Shown here piece by piece: positions 5,490-5,691 of a stretch of DNA of 5,691 bases. Position numbers and translations under genes: made by a program. Origin of the DNA: UBA877 sp034436335. Lineage in GTDB: Bacteria; Chloroflexota; Anaerolineae; Anaerolineales; Villigracilaceae. Each line of letters opens with the position of its first letter. The first letter of the stretch is position 1. The DNA is taken from NCBI GenBank assembly GCA_034436335.1, contig DAOTVO010000042.1:1-5691 (forward strand), written 5' to 3'. The notes beneath the pieces are model-generated. The model did no database searches and was not told the origin of the DNA. It saw nothing but the letters and a program-made list of their open reading frames with translations.

Positions 5490-5691
5490 CTTTGTATTGG
5501 GCCGACACGAACACGAGCATGAACACAGAGACGGCGCAGAAGCCCACGACGAAGCCGAAGACCTGAACGTCCGCAGCGCCTACCTGCACGTCCTGGGCGA
5601 CGCGATTTCCTCCGTTGGCGTCATCGTCGCCGCCGCGCTGATTTGGTGGACGGGCTGGACCTGGCTCGACCCGCTCATGTCGGTCTTCATC
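5479..5691 (+). CDS. CDF metal exporter, internal fragment (second copy of the window start)
   Basis: Read in the CDF frame, this stretch opens directly after the cytochrome c stop codon and runs off the window. The first 18 codons include GRHEHEHEHRDG, a His/Glu-rich loop of the kind that lies between helices IV and V in zinc-type CDF proteins. From 5531 the bases are identical to the window start and encode the helix V HxxxD metal site. No ATG in frame and no ribosome site serve it; TTG at 5497 is the only plausible start and would give a protein without helices I-IV. If the sequence closes on itself, this and the fragment at 3-503 are one 184-codon remnant of a gene normally near 300 codons. 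I infer a truncated gene or an artificial join. Confidence 0.75.
5531..5691. repeat. Terminal direct repeat, right copy
   Basis: Identical over all 161 bases to 1-161. See the left copy for the interpretation as the closing overlap of a 5,530-bp unit. Confidence 0.95.

Noticed and set aside
1..5530. Small plasmid
   Set aside because: The ends do overlap as in a circle, but no replication initiator, origin-like iteron set, partition or mobilisation gene is seen, and the CDF gene is broken at the join.

Overview
This 5,691-base window is bacterial, GC-rich in its coding parts, and dominated by a respiratory gene cluster. Four gene bodies are clear. They are a cation diffusion facilitator (CDF) metal exporter cut by the window edges, a secreted DUF2202 (ferritin-like) protein on the minus strand, and a plus-strand operon for a membrane quinol:cytochrome c oxidoreductase made of cytochrome b, a Rieske iron-sulfur protein and a triheme cytochrome c. 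No rRNA, tRNA, CRISPR array, transposase, replication or partition gene is visible. The style (fused b6-type cytochrome b with an APWY motif, multiheme membrane cytochrome c, secreted DUF2202 protein with a Gly/Asn/Gln-rich linker) suggests an environmental bacterium, possibly Chloroflexota/Anaerolineae. That is an inference from gene style, not a proof.

Layout: 1-503 is the C-terminal half of the CDF exporter. 504-779 is non-coding and holds three dyad structures: a 27-bp palindrome, a 50-bp MITE/REP-like inverted repeat and a strong 16-bp hairpin between convergent genes. 780-1874 (minus) is the DUF2202 protein. 1875-2195 is an AT-rich divergent regulatory region with a good sigma70-type promoter (2027-2054) reading into the cytochrome operon. 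Two perfect tandem copies of a 15-bp palindrome (2055-2084) start directly after its -10 box, and a wide inverted repeat (1997-2036) overlaps its -35 box. 2196-3587 is cytochrome b, 3628-4122 the Rieske protein and 4159-5478 the triheme cytochrome c. A perfect palindrome starts on the last base of the stop codon of both the Rieske and the cytochrome c genes.

How the genes work together: cytochrome b and the Rieske protein would oxidise membrane quinol and translocate protons, and the triheme cytochrome c would accept electrons from the Rieske protein and pass them to a terminal acceptor. The DUF2202 protein and the CDF exporter are neighbours with no evident mechanistic link to the complex.

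The most striking structural fact is that bases 5531-5691 are identical to bases 1-161. The sequence therefore closes on itself as a 5,530-bp circle or tandem unit. Across the join, the CDF frame runs back through a His/Glu-rich loop to the stop codon of the cytochrome c gene, so the first four membrane helices of the exporter are missing. With no replication gene present, a tandem duplication, an excised circle or an assembly artefact is more likely than a plasmid.
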